Assembly: GCA_002366675.1 (NCBI GenBank)
Contig: DFBO01000222.1
Coordinates: 2,938 to 9,469, forward strand
Length of the DNA: 6,532 nt
Source: Flavobacteriaceae bacterium UBA3078
GTDB taxonomy: Bacteria > Bacteroidota > Bacteroidia > Flavobacteriales > Flavobacteriaceae
Direction: 5' to 3'
The notes beneath the pieces are model-generated. The model had not been told where the DNA came from and made no database searches. It saw only the letters and a program-made list of their open reading frames with translations. Numbering within the stretch: position 1 is the first letter of the stretch; each line of letters starts with the position of its first letter. Of the stretch, positions 1-6,532 are shown in pieces. The translations under genes and the position numbers were made by a program.

Positions 1-735
1 ACCAATTACTGGACCAGATAATTTATCAACTTCTTCAATAGTTAAATCCATTTCTTTTACAGCATGAAATAAACTTTGAATACTGAAAATACCAATACGG
101 TTACCAATAAATGCAGGTGTGTCTTTAGCTACAACAGAAGTTTTTCCAAGGAATTTTTCACCATATCCATTTAAAAAACTTAAAACAGATGTATCTGTTT
201 TAGGACCTGGAATAATTTCGAATAATTTTAAGTAACGTGCTGGATTGAAAAAGTGGGTTCCACAGAAATGTTTCTGGAAATCTTCACTTCGTCCTTCACT
301 CATAAAATGAATAGGAATACCAGATGTGTTAGAGGTAATTAAAGTTCCTGGTGCTCTATACTTTTCAAGCTTTTCAAAAACTTGTTGTTTAATATCTAAT
401 CTTTCAACAACCACTTCCATAATCCAATCAACATCCTTTACCTTAGTAATATCATCATCTAGGTTTCCAGTAGTAATTCTACTTGCAAAAGAAGGATGAT
501 AAATAGGAGAAGGTTTCGATTTTAAAGAAGTAGTTAAAGAGTTGTTTACAATTCTATTTCTAACTACTTTATCTTCTAAGGTCAGGCCTTTAGACTTTTC
601 TCTATCATTAAGTTCTCTTGGAACTATGTCAAGTAATAAAACATCTACACCAATATTGGCGAAATGACATGCAATACCAGATCCCATAATTCCGGAACCA
701 ATAATTGCTATTTTTTTAATTCGTCTTGTACTCAT
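1..735 (-). CDS. 3-hydroxyacyl-CoA dehydrogenase, N-terminal part (FadN-like, runs off left edge)
   Basis: This is the 5' part of a fatty acid beta-oxidation enzyme that oxidises (3S)-3-hydroxyacyl-CoA to 3-ketoacyl-CoA with NAD+ in the cytoplasm. The reading frame runs open from ATG 735 to base 1, giving 245 residues and no stop. Residues 9-37 form a Rossmann NAD-binding fold with the motif GSGIMGSGIA at 13-22. The segment HFFNPARYLKLFEIIPG at 161-177 carries the family's catalytic His, and DTPAFIGNRI at 205-214 is also characteristic. The dehydrogenase domain begins at the N-terminus with no hydratase domain before it, so this is not the FadB/FadJ layout. Known alternatives are a roughly 280-residue stand-alone enzyme or a roughly 800-residue FadN-type fusion with a C-terminal enoyl-CoA hydratase. 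I favour the fusion, from general resemblance to flavobacterial proteins, but the C-terminus is outside the window. The leader is A-rich, and the gene lies 22 nt after the MarR stop, which suggests cotranscription. Confidence 0.93.
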   Translation of the reverse strand, partial: MSTRRIKKIAIIGSGIMGSGIACHFANIGVDVLLLDIVPRELNDREKSKGLTLEDKVVRNRIVNNSLTTSLKSKPSPIYHPSFASRITTGNLDDDITKVKDVDWIMEVVVERLDIKQQVFEKLEKYRAPGTLITSNTSGIPIHFMSEGRSEDFQKHFCGTHFFNPARYLKLFEIIPGPKTDTSVLSFLNGYGEKFLGKTSVVAKDTPAFIGNRIGIFSIQSLFHAVKEMDLTIEEVDKLSGPVIG

Positions 736-757
736 TTTATTCTAAATGCTTTAACAA

Positions 758-1216
758 TTAATATTTTATATTGTTTACCTCGTTGGTATAGATTTTCTTA
801 TTTGAAACTAAATCGTTTATGGTGTCTGCTACTTCGTAAAACGTGATTAGTTTTTCTAATGGAATATTATTTTTTATCGCTTCATTAAATTTTAAAACAC
901 GATCTTTAGAGTAAGCTCTTTTTTCTTTTCCAAAATCTGTTAGATAAATTAATACACCACGACCATCTTCAGGATTAGGTTTTCTTTCAATTAAACCGCG
1001 TGTTTCCATTGTTTTTAATATCCTTGAAAGACTAGTTGCTTCCATTCCCATTTTAGGGCCAAGAGACGTTGAAGGAGTTCCACTTTCAGGATCAATACTT
1101 AATAAAGTAAAACCAGTAGCCATGGTGCTTTCAAATTTTAAAGCTTCTTCGTTGTACATTTTTTGAACTGCTAACCAAGTAGTTCTTAGTACATAGTCTA
1201 TGGTTTTATCCTTCAT
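758..1216 (-). CDS. MarR-family transcriptional regulator
   Basis: This 152-residue protein has normal MarR-family length and would act as a dimeric cytoplasmic DNA-binding regulator. The winged helix-turn-helix spans about residues 48-100. The likely recognition helix is near 59-72 (EATSLSRILKTMETRG), and the wing carries the family pattern DGRGVLIYLT at 84-93. N-terminal (about 5-30) and C-terminal (about 103-138) helical regions would form the dimer interface. The start is ATG 1216, about 20 nt below a promoter box with an inverted repeat behind it. The 3-hydroxyacyl-CoA dehydrogenase gene follows after 22 nt, and an acyl-CoA synthetase gene lies upstream on the same strand. From this context I infer a repressor of beta-oxidation genes that also represses itself, perhaps released by an acyl-CoA. 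The ligand cannot be read from the sequence. The family assignment is firm; the regulatory role is inference. Confidence 0.93.
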   Translation of the reverse strand: MKDKTIDYVLRTTWLAVQKMYNEEALKFESTMATGFTLLSIDPESGTPSTSLGPKMGMEATSLSRILKTMETRGLIERKPNPEDGRGVLIYLTDFGKEKRAYSKDRVLKFNEAIKNNIPLEKLITFYEVADTINDLVSNKKIYTNEVNNIKY

Positions 1217-1235
1217 ATTTAGTGTTTATGAAAAA

Positions 1236-1243
1236 CAAATATA
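1236..1243 (-). promoter_or_regulatory. Bacteroidota-type -7 box of the marR operon promoter
   Basis: On the minus strand this octamer reads TATATTTG, a full match to the TAnnTTTG -7 consensus of the Bacteroidota primary sigma factor. It lies 19 nt upstream of the marR ATG, so transcription would begin near 1230 and give a leader of roughly 15 nt. No clear TTTG/TTG -33 element is visible at the usual spacing. The region where it should lie is occupied by the inverted repeat at 1249-1274. Confidence 0.6.
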
Positions 1244-1248
1244 ATCAA

Positions 1249-1274
1249 AATTTATTATGCGTGCATAGTAAATT
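1249..1274. promoter_or_regulatory. Candidate MarR operator: 26-bp inverted repeat
   Basis: Two 12-nt arms (1249-1260, AATTTATTATGC, and 1263-1274, GCATAGTAAATT) are separated by GT. They pair at 11 of 12 positions; only 1255/1268 fails. The repeat begins 5 bp upstream of the -7 box and fills the -10 to -35 region of the marR promoter, so a bound dimer would block RNA polymerase. MarR dimers typically bind near-palindromes of about this size, often in their own promoters. No T-run follows on either strand, so a terminator is unlikely. Assignment to this particular regulator is inference from position. Confidence 0.55.
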
Positions 1275-1299
1275 GTAAAAATTTTATAAGGTATAGAAT

Positions 1300-1330
1300 A
1301 AAAAAAACTCCTTAATAGAATAAGGAGTTT
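1300..1330 (-). terminator. Intrinsic terminator after the acyl-CoA synthetase gene
   Basis: A perfect 10-bp stem (1305-1314 with 1321-1330, core ACTCCTTA/TAAGGAGT) encloses a 6-nt loop. On the minus strand it runs directly into eight T (1307-1300). It begins 5 nt after the synthetase stop codon (1336-1338). The plus strand has no T-run after the hairpin, so it works in the minus direction only. It separates fadD from the marR promoter. Confidence 0.9.
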
Positions 1331-1335
1331 GAAGT

Positions 1336-3105
1336 TTAAGAACGATATATTTTTTCGATGAGGTCTTTGTAAATCTCTTTGATGACTTTTCGTTTCATTT
1401 TCATAGTAGGAGTTAGGTGGCCATCTTCTATTGTCCATGCATCAGGTGTAATTTCAAACTTTTTTATTTGTTCCCAATGTCCAAATTTTCTATTAGCTTC
1501 ATCTATTTCTTCTTGAATCCTGTCTCTTAGTTTTTGGTTAGAAGCGATATCTTCATTAGAACTTATGGATAGATTATGTCTTTTAGCCCATTCATCAATA
1601 AATTCATAATTCACTTGAATTAAAGCAGCTGGCATTTTTTCGCCTTCACCAATAACCATAATCTGTTCAATGAATCTAGATTGTTTAAACTGATTTTCTA
1701 AAAGGGCAGGAGCCACATATTTTCCTCCAGAAGTTTTAAACATTTCTTTTTTTCTATCTGTAATCTTTAGGAAGCCATCATTATCTATTTCGCCAATATC
1801 TCCAGTATGAAAATATCCATCTGTCATAACTTCTTTAGTTTTTTCAGGTTCTTTGTAGTAACCCTTCATGACATTAGGTCCTTTTATTAAAATCTCACCA
1901 TCTTTTGCAATTTTAACTTCTACATTATCGATAACCTTTCCAACCGTTCCAATTCTAAATCCACCATGTCTTTGGTCGTTTACTGAAATTACTGGAGAGG
2001 TTTCAGTTAAACCATAGCCTTCCATTATTGGCATTTCGGCAGCTGTAAAAACTCTAGTAAGTCTTGGTTGTAACGCTGCACTTCCAGAAACCATTAAATC
2101 TAATTGACCACCTAAGCCTTCTTTCCATTTGCTAAAAATAAGTTTTCTGGCTAGTTTTAATTGTGTTTCGTACCACCAACCATTTGCACCATAAGGTTCG
2201 TATTTTAAACCTAGATTCACAGCCCAAAAGAAAAGTGCTTTTTTAATTCCAGTAAGTTCACTGCCTTTAGCAACAATTTTATCGTAAACCTTTTCATACA
2301 GTCGAGGAACAGCAGTCATTACATTTGGTTGTATTTCTTTTAAGTTATCGCTCATTTTTTCAATTGACTCTGCAAAATATATTTCTACACCACAATATTG
2401 ATATAGATAAAGTATCATACGTTCAAATACATGACAAACAGGAAGGAAACTTAGAGATTTGGACAGACCGTAATCAAACGGAACACGTTTTTCACTATCT
2501 AAAACATTAGAAACTAAATTATTATGTGTTAACATAACACCTTTTGGTTTGCCTGTTGTTCCTGAAGTATAAATTAAAGTTGCTAAATCTTCTGAAGATA
2601 CATTAGACTTTCTATCTTCAACTTCGCTTTGGTTACTGGTATCTTTTCCTAATTCTAAAACGTCTTTCCAGCTTTTTTCGTTAGTAACATCATCAAAAGT
2701 GTAGACCCCTTTTAATTTCGTCTTGTCTTTAATCTGGTTTAATTTATCTAAAATTTCAGCATCAGAAACAAAACAATAGATGGCTTCAGAATGATTTAAA
2801 ATGTATTCATAGTCTTCTTTACATATGGTTGGATAAATTGGCACATTTTGAGCTCCTGTTTGAAGCACACCAATATCCATAACGTTCCATTCTGTTCTAT
2901 TTGTAGATGAAATAACTGCAATTTTATCATTAGGATTTATCCCTAAACGTAGCAGCCCTCTACTTATAGTATTAGCTTGATCTATATATTCTTGTGTTGA
3001 AATAGATTGCCATTCACCATTATATTTTGATGTGAATGCTTTTTTTAAGTTGTAAGTTTCCAATTGGTAATACGGAAAATCAAAAAGTCTTGTTATATCT
3101 GCCAT
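1336..3105 (-). CDS. fadD: Long-chain fatty acid-CoA ligase, AMP-forming (FadD type)
   Basis: This enzyme activates fatty acids (fatty acid + ATP + CoA to acyl-CoA + AMP + PPi), feeding beta-oxidation or lipid synthesis. With the ATG at 3105 it has 589 residues and a normal ANL-superfamily domain order. The P-loop YTSGTTGKPKG is at 179-189, the adenylate motif GYGLTETSP at 363-371, GYFHTGD with its ribose-binding Asp at 430-436, and the hinge DRKKEMFKTSGGKYVAP follows. The C-terminal segment LTPTMKMKRK near 564-573 contains the candidate catalytic Lys. There is no signal peptide or membrane segment. A TTG at 3117 in the same frame would add four residues (MTRL), but ATG 3105 gives MADITRLFDF, which looks like the usual N-terminus of flavobacterial homologues. 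The gene is bounded by terminators on both sides, so it is probably monocistronic. Its neighbours point to fatty acid degradation. The chain-length range cannot be read from sequence. Confidence 0.93.
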   Translation of the reverse strand: MADITRLFDFPYYQLETYNLKKAFTSKYNGEWQSISTQEYIDQANTISRGLLRLGINPNDKIAVISSTNRTEWNVMDIGVLQTGAQNVPIYPTICKEDYEYILNHSEAIYCFVSDAEILDKLNQIKDKTKLKGVYTFDDVTNEKSWKDVLELGKDTSNQSEVEDRKSNVSSEDLATLIYTSGTTGKPKGVMLTHNNLVSNVLDSEKRVPFDYGLSKSLSFLPVCHVFERMILYLYQYCGVEIYFAESIEKMSDNLKEIQPNVMTAVPRLYEKVYDKIVAKGSELTGIKKALFFWAVNLGLKYEPYGANGWWYETQLKLARKLIFSKWKEGLGGQLDLMVSGSAALQPRLTRVFTAAEMPIMEGYGLTETSPVISVNDQRHGGFRIGTVGKVIDNVEVKIAKDGEILIKGPNVMKGYYKEPEKTKEVMTDGYFHTGDIGEIDNDGFLKITDRKKEMFKTSGGKYVAPALLENQFKQSRFIEQIMVIGEGEKMPAALIQVNYEFIDEWAKRHNLSISSNEDIASNQKLRDRIQEEIDEANRKFGHWEQIKKFEITPDAWTIEDGHLTPTMKMKRKVIKEIYKDLIEKIYRS

Positions 3106-3128
3106 CAGTCTTGTCAAGTTTGAAGATG

Positions 3129-3157
3129 TGAAATTATGAAAAAAAACTGATATTCAA
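3129..3157 (-). promoter_or_regulatory. Weak candidate promoter of the acyl-CoA synthetase gene
   Basis: On the minus strand, TTG (3157-3155) is followed after 18 nt by TAATTTCA (3136-3129). The spacing suits the Bacteroidota TTG/TAnnTTTG pair, but the last two bases of the -7 box do not match. A promoter is expected between the purL terminator and the ATG at 3105, and this is the best candidate seen there. It could be a chance match in AT-rich DNA. Confidence 0.22.
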
Positions 3158-3167
3158 TTGATAGCAT

Positions 3168-3199
3168 AAAAAAAGGAGTCTGAAATATTCAAGCTCCTT
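3168..3199 (-). terminator. Intrinsic terminator after purL
   Basis: The arms AAGGAG (3173-3178) and CTCCTT (3194-3199) pair perfectly. An inner TGAA/TTCA stem (3181-3184 with 3188-3191) extends the hairpin through one mismatch and one wobble pair to a 3-nt ATA loop. On the minus strand a run of seven T (3174-3168) follows. It lies 25 nt after the purL stop and insulates fadD from purL transcription. Confidence 0.82.
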
Positions 3200-3224
3200 G
3201 ATTAGTAAATAATTATGGGATATT

Positions 3225-6200
3225 TTATTTTCTTTCAATCCACAATCTAGCATTCACAAAAGCTTCTAACCAAGGTGAAACTTCATCTCTTCTTCCTTCT
3301 GGATAATGTGCCCAATTCCATTGAAAAGTTGAACGTTCAATATGTGGCATAGTTACTAAATGACGGCCAGTTTTATCACAAAGCATAGCAGTGTTGAAAT
3401 CTGAACCATTTGGATTATTAGGATAACCTTTATATCCATATTTTGCAACTATATTGTATTGCTCTTCAGAATAAGGTAACTTAAATTTACCTTCTCCATG
3501 ACTAATCCAAACACCTAGAGTCGATCCTGCTAAAGAAGATAACATAATAGAATTATTTTCTTGAACTTTTACTGAAGTAAATGAACTTTCGTGTTTGTGC
3601 GAATCGTTATGAATCATTTTTCCATGTACATCATGTTCTGGATTAATGAGGTCTAATTCCATAAATAATTGGCAACCATTGCAAATCCCTACTGATAAAG
3701 TATCTTCTCTTTCAAAGAATTTATTTATTACTGCATTTGCTTTTTCATTATACTTAATGGCTCCAGCCCAACCTTTAGCAGAACCTAAAACATCTGAATT
3801 AGAAAAACCTCCAACTGCTCCCAAAAATTGAATATCCTCTAAATTTTCCCGACCAGAAATTAAATCGGTCATGTGTACATCTTTTACATCAAAACCTGCT
3901 AAATACATAGCGTTTGCCATTTCACGTTCGGAGTTAGATCCTTTTTCTCGTAATATTGCGGCTTTAGGTCGAGATTCTTCACTTGCGTTCTGAATGACAG
4001 GAAGCTTACCTGTAAAATGTTTTGGAAACGTGTATTGTAAAGGTTGATTTTTATAATTATCAAAACGATCTTGTGCTAAATTGTTTGCTGTTTGTTTTTG
4101 ATCGAGTAGGAAAGAGGTTTTGTACCAAACGTCACGTAATCTAGAAACCGTTAAAGTGAAAACTTCATTGTTGTTAATAATGCTTAAAACATCACTTTCT
4201 TGAACTTTCCCAATGTTAAAAAAATCAATATTTGCATCTGTCAATACTTGTTCTATTGAATCATCGGCTGCTTGAAAAACAATTCCAGCGTTTTCAGAGA
4301 AAAAGAGTTTTATAGTATCTTCTTCACCTAAATTGGTTAAATCTAATTCTGCTCCAAGATTTACATCAGCAAAACACATTTCTAAAAGCGTTGTTATTAA
4401 ACCACCTGAAGCAACATCGTGTCCTGCAACAACTTTATCATCTTTAATTAAATCTTGAATTGTATTAAAAACAGTTTTTACATAGCTAGCATTAGTGATA
4501 TCTGGAGTTTCATTTCCAATAGCATTCAATGATTGATTAAAAGAGCTTCCTCCTAATTTAAAATCGTCTTGAGAGACGTTGATATAATAAATATTACCAG
4601 CATTTTTTTGAAAAACTGGTTCTATAACTTTAGAAATATCGTTACAGTTTCCTGCTGCAGAAATTATAACTGTTCCTGGAGAAATAACATCTTCATCGGG
4701 ATATTTTTGTTTCATAGAAAGTGAATCCTTTCCAGTTGGCACGTTAATTCCTAATTCAATTGCAAATTCAGAAACAGCTTCAACAGCTTCATAAAGTCTG
4801 GCATCTTCACCTTCATTTTTACAAGGCCACATCCAGTTTGCAGATAAAGACACACTTTGTAAACCATCTTTTAAAGGTGCCCAAATAATATTTGTTAACG
4901 ATTCTGTAATGGCGTTTCTACTTCCTGTAGAAGAAGAAATTAACCCAGGAATTGGCGCATGACCAACAGAAGTTGCAATACCTTCTTTTCCTTTATAATC
5001 TAAAGCCATCACACCACAATTGTTTAATGGTAATTGTAATGGTCCAGCACATTGTTGTTTGGCCACTTTTCCACCAACACATCTATCTACTTTATTAGTT
5101 AACCAATCTTTACAAGCAACAGCTTCTAACTGTAAAACTTGATCTAAATAGATTAGTATATTTTTAGTTTTATATCTCGGATTCTTATATTTTCTAACAA
5201 CCGTTTTGTCTGTCATTATAGTTTTTGGAGAGCTTCCAAACATATCTTCTAATGCTAAATCCATAGGCTTTTCACCATTGGTTTTAGATTCAAAAGCAAA
5301 TCTATTATCACCTGTAACATCACCAACTGTGTACATTGGTGAACGCTCACGTTCAGCAATTTTTTGTAAGGTTTCAATATGTTTTTCGGCAATAACTAAT
5401 CCCATTCGTTCTTGAGATTCGTTACCAATAATTTCTTTAGCTGAAAGAGTTGGGTCTCCAACTGGCAATTTATCTAAATCGATTTTACCTCCTGTATCTT
5501 CTACTAATTCACTCAAACAATTTAAATGACCACCAGCACCATGATCATGAATAGAAACAATGAAATTTTCTTCGCTTTCTACCATGCCACGAACGGCATT
5601 TGCAGCACGTTTTTGCATTTCTGGATTAGAACGTTGCACAGCGTTTAATTCAATACCTGAAGCAAATTCTCCAGTATCAGCAGATGAAACTGCAGCTCCA
5701 CCCATACCAATTCTGTAGTTTTCACCACCAAGAATCACAATCTTGTTTCCAACATCTGGTGTATCTTTTAGCGCTTGATCTGCTTTTCCATAACCTATGC
5801 CTCCAGCTTGCATAATCACTTTATCATAACCTAGTTTTCTAGCTTTTGCATTGCTTGAAGCTGCATTTTCTTCATGTTCAAACGTTAAAACTGAGCCACA
5901 AATAAGTGGCTGCCCAAATTTGTTTCCAAAGTCTGAAGCGCCATTACTAGCTTTTATTAAAATGTCCATTGGAGTTTGGTATAACCATGGACGTGCATCC
6001 ATTTTTTCTTCCCAAGGACGTGTTTCCTCTAATCTGGAATAAGATGTCATATAAACAGCTGTTCCGGCTAATGGCAAAGAGCCTTTTCCTCCAGCTAGTC
6101 TGTCTCTTATCTCGCCTCCAGAACCAGTTGCTGCTCCATTAAAGGGCTCAACGGTTGTTGGGAAATTGTGTGTTTCAGCTTTAAGTGAAATAACAGAATC

Positions 6201-6532
6201 GAAATCTGTTGTTTGATAAAAGTCTGGCTTATCTGCTGTTTTTGGAGCAAATTGCTCCACTCTTGGGCCTTTTACAAAAGCGACATTGTCTTTATATGCC
6301 GAAACAATAGTGTTTGGATGTTGTTTAGATGTTTCTTTTATTAATTTGAAAAGCGAAGTTGGTTTTTCTTCACCATCAATTATAAACGTTCCGTTGAAGA
6401 TTTTATGGCGACAGTGTTCAGAGTTTACTTGCGAAAATCCGAATACTTCAGAATCTGTTAGTGGTCTGCCTATTTTTTTAGCTACATCTTTTAAATAAGA
6501 TACTTCTTCATCGCTTAAGGATAAACCTTCTG
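3225..6532 (-). CDS. purL: Phosphoribosylformylglycinamidine synthase, large single-chain type (5' end off right edge)
   Basis: This is FGAM synthase, step four of de novo purine synthesis (FGAR + glutamine + ATP to FGAM + glutamate + ADP + Pi). The visible 1101 residues lack only the N-terminal end. The frame stays open to base 6532, and a GTG at 6260 is an internal valine, not the start. In visible-fragment numbering, the linker motif NSEHCRH lies near 36-42 and the first AIRS-type half has ETHNFPTT then GAATGSGGEIRD near 119-138. The second half contains PTGKDSLSMK and GHDVASGGL. A class I glutamine amidotransferase domain starts near 854, with the nucleophile Cys in GICNGC (about 950) and the His/Glu pair in MPHIER (about 1063 and 1065). 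Fusing the synthetase and glutaminase in one chain makes separate PurQ and PurS unnecessary. About 120 residues are probably missing, judging from homologues of about 1,220. The frame is intact and all catalytic motifs are present. Ammonia would be channelled from the glutaminase to the synthetase site. A terminator follows the stop. Confidence 0.97.
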   Translation of the reverse strand, partial: EGLSLSDEEVSYLKDVAKKIGRPLTDSEVFGFSQVNSEHCRHKIFNGTFIIDGEEKPTSLFKLIKETSKQHPNTIVSAYKDNVAFVKGPRVEQFAPKTADKPDFYQTTDFDSVISLKAETHNFPTTVEPFNGAATGSGGEIRDRLAGGKGSLPLAGTAVYMTSYSRLEETRPWEEKMDARPWLYQTPMDILIKASNGASDFGNKFGQPLICGSVLTFEHEENAASSNAKARKLGYDKVIMQAGGIGYGKADQALKDTPDVGNKIVILGGENYRIGMGGAAVSSADTGEFASGIELNAVQRSNPEMQKRAANAVRGMVESEENFIVSIHDHGAGGHLNCLSELVEDTGGKIDLDKLPVGDPTLSAKEIIGNESQERMGLVIAEKHIETLQKIAERERSPMYTVGDVTGDNRFAFESKTNGEKPMDLALEDMFGSSPKTIMTDKTVVRKYKNPRYKTKNILIYLDQVLQLEAVACKDWLTNKVDRCVGGKVAKQQCAGPLQLPLNNCGVMALDYKGKEGIATSVGHAPIPGLISSSTGSRNAITESLTNIIWAPLKDGLQSVSLSANWMWPCKNEGEDARLYEAVEAVSEFAIELGINVPTGKDSLSMKQKYPDEDVISPGTVIISAAGNCNDISKVIEPVFQKNAGNIYYINVSQDDFKLGGSSFNQSLNAIGNETPDITNASYVKTVFNTIQDLIKDDKVVAGHDVASGGLITTLLEMCFADVNLGAELDLTNLGEEDTIKLFFSENAGIVFQAADDSIEQVLTDANIDFFNIGKVQESDVLSIINNNEVFTLTVSRLRDVWYKTSFLLDQKQTANNLAQDRFDNYKNQPLQYTFPKHFTGKLPVIQNASEESRPKAAILREKGSNSEREMANAMYLAGFDVKDVHMTDLISGRENLEDIQFLGAVGGFSNSDVLGSAKGWAGAIKYNEKANAVINKFFEREDTLSVGICNGCQLFMELDLINPEHDVHGKMIHNDSHKHESSFTSVKVQENNSIMLSSLAGSTLGVWISHGEGKFKLPYSEEQYNIVAKYGYKGYPNNPNGSDFNTAMLCDKTGRHLVTMPHIERSTFQWNWAHYPEGRRDEVSPWLEAFVNARLWIERK

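Noticed and set aside
664..846. 60-residue plus-strand reading frame across the dehydrogenase start and the marR end
   Set aside because: It is antisense to two well-supported genes, has a low-complexity composition, and no promoter or domain was seen.
1276..1286. AT-rich pseudo-palindrome TAAAAATTTTA upstream of the marR operator
   Set aside because: A short A/T-only symmetry like this is expected by chance in an AT-rich spacer and has no T-run or promoter context of its own.
1226..1438. 70-residue minus-strand reading frame
   Set aside because: It overlaps the 3' end of fadD in another frame, crosses the fadD terminator, the candidate operator and the promoter region, and has no recognisable protein features.
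3106..3117. TTG start giving a 593-residue acyl-CoA synthetase
   Set aside because: An ATG four codons downstream gives an N-terminus (MADITRLFDF) that looks typical of the family, and nothing in the leader favours the TTG.
3162..3170. Possible half-site of the MarR palindrome (TTATGC on the minus strand) upstream of fadD
   Set aside because: Only six bases match one arm, there is no second arm, and the match overlaps the T-run of the purL terminator in AT-rich DNA, so chance explains it.
6258..6260. GTG as the start of purL (1011 residues)
   Set aside because: The same frame continues upstream to the window edge with clear PurL sequence, including NSEHCRH, so the GTG is an internal valine.
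6286..6498. Plus-strand reading frames antisense to purL and fadD (e.g. 2325-2510, 3646-3831, 5206-5415, 5851-6042, 6286-6498)
   Set aside because: All lie inside strongly supported minus-strand genes and look like shadows of their codon use. None shows a recognisable motif.

Overview
The window is low-GC DNA carrying four protein-coding genes, all on the minus strand, so it is transcribed from right to left. The protein sequences point to Bacteroidota, most likely Flavobacteriaceae. The reasons are an all-in-one large PurL, a fatty acid beta-oxidation gene group led by a MarR regulator, a TAnnTTTG-type promoter box, A-rich rather than GGAGG leaders, and AT-rich CTCCTT/AAGGAG terminator hairpins. 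The genus is not resolvable by eye.

Layout in the direction of transcription: (1) 6532-3225 is purL, the FGAM synthase of purine biosynthesis. Its N-terminus is cut off by the right edge, and a hairpin terminator follows the stop. (2) 3105-1336 is an AMP-forming long-chain acyl-CoA synthetase (FadD type). The ATG at 3105 is a better start than the TTG four codons upstream, and a strong intrinsic terminator follows it. (3) 1216-758 is a MarR-family regulator. Its upstream region holds a promoter box with a near-perfect 26-bp inverted repeat just upstream of it, which is a good candidate operator. (4) 735-1 is the N-terminal 245 residues of a 3-hydroxyacyl-CoA dehydrogenase, probably of the long bifunctional FadN-like kind. 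It starts 22 nt after the marR stop and is almost certainly in the same transcript.

The acyl-CoA synthetase would activate free fatty acids to acyl-CoA. The dehydrogenase would carry out the NAD-dependent third step of beta-oxidation. The MarR protein probably controls its own operon and perhaps fatty acid degradation more widely. purL is a housekeeping neighbour, separated from the fatty acid genes by its own terminator. No RNA genes, mobile elements, CRISPR arrays or phage genes were seen, and no gene-free stretch exceeds 300 bases. I did not find an undescribed system. The most informative non-coding signal is the palindrome upstream of marR.
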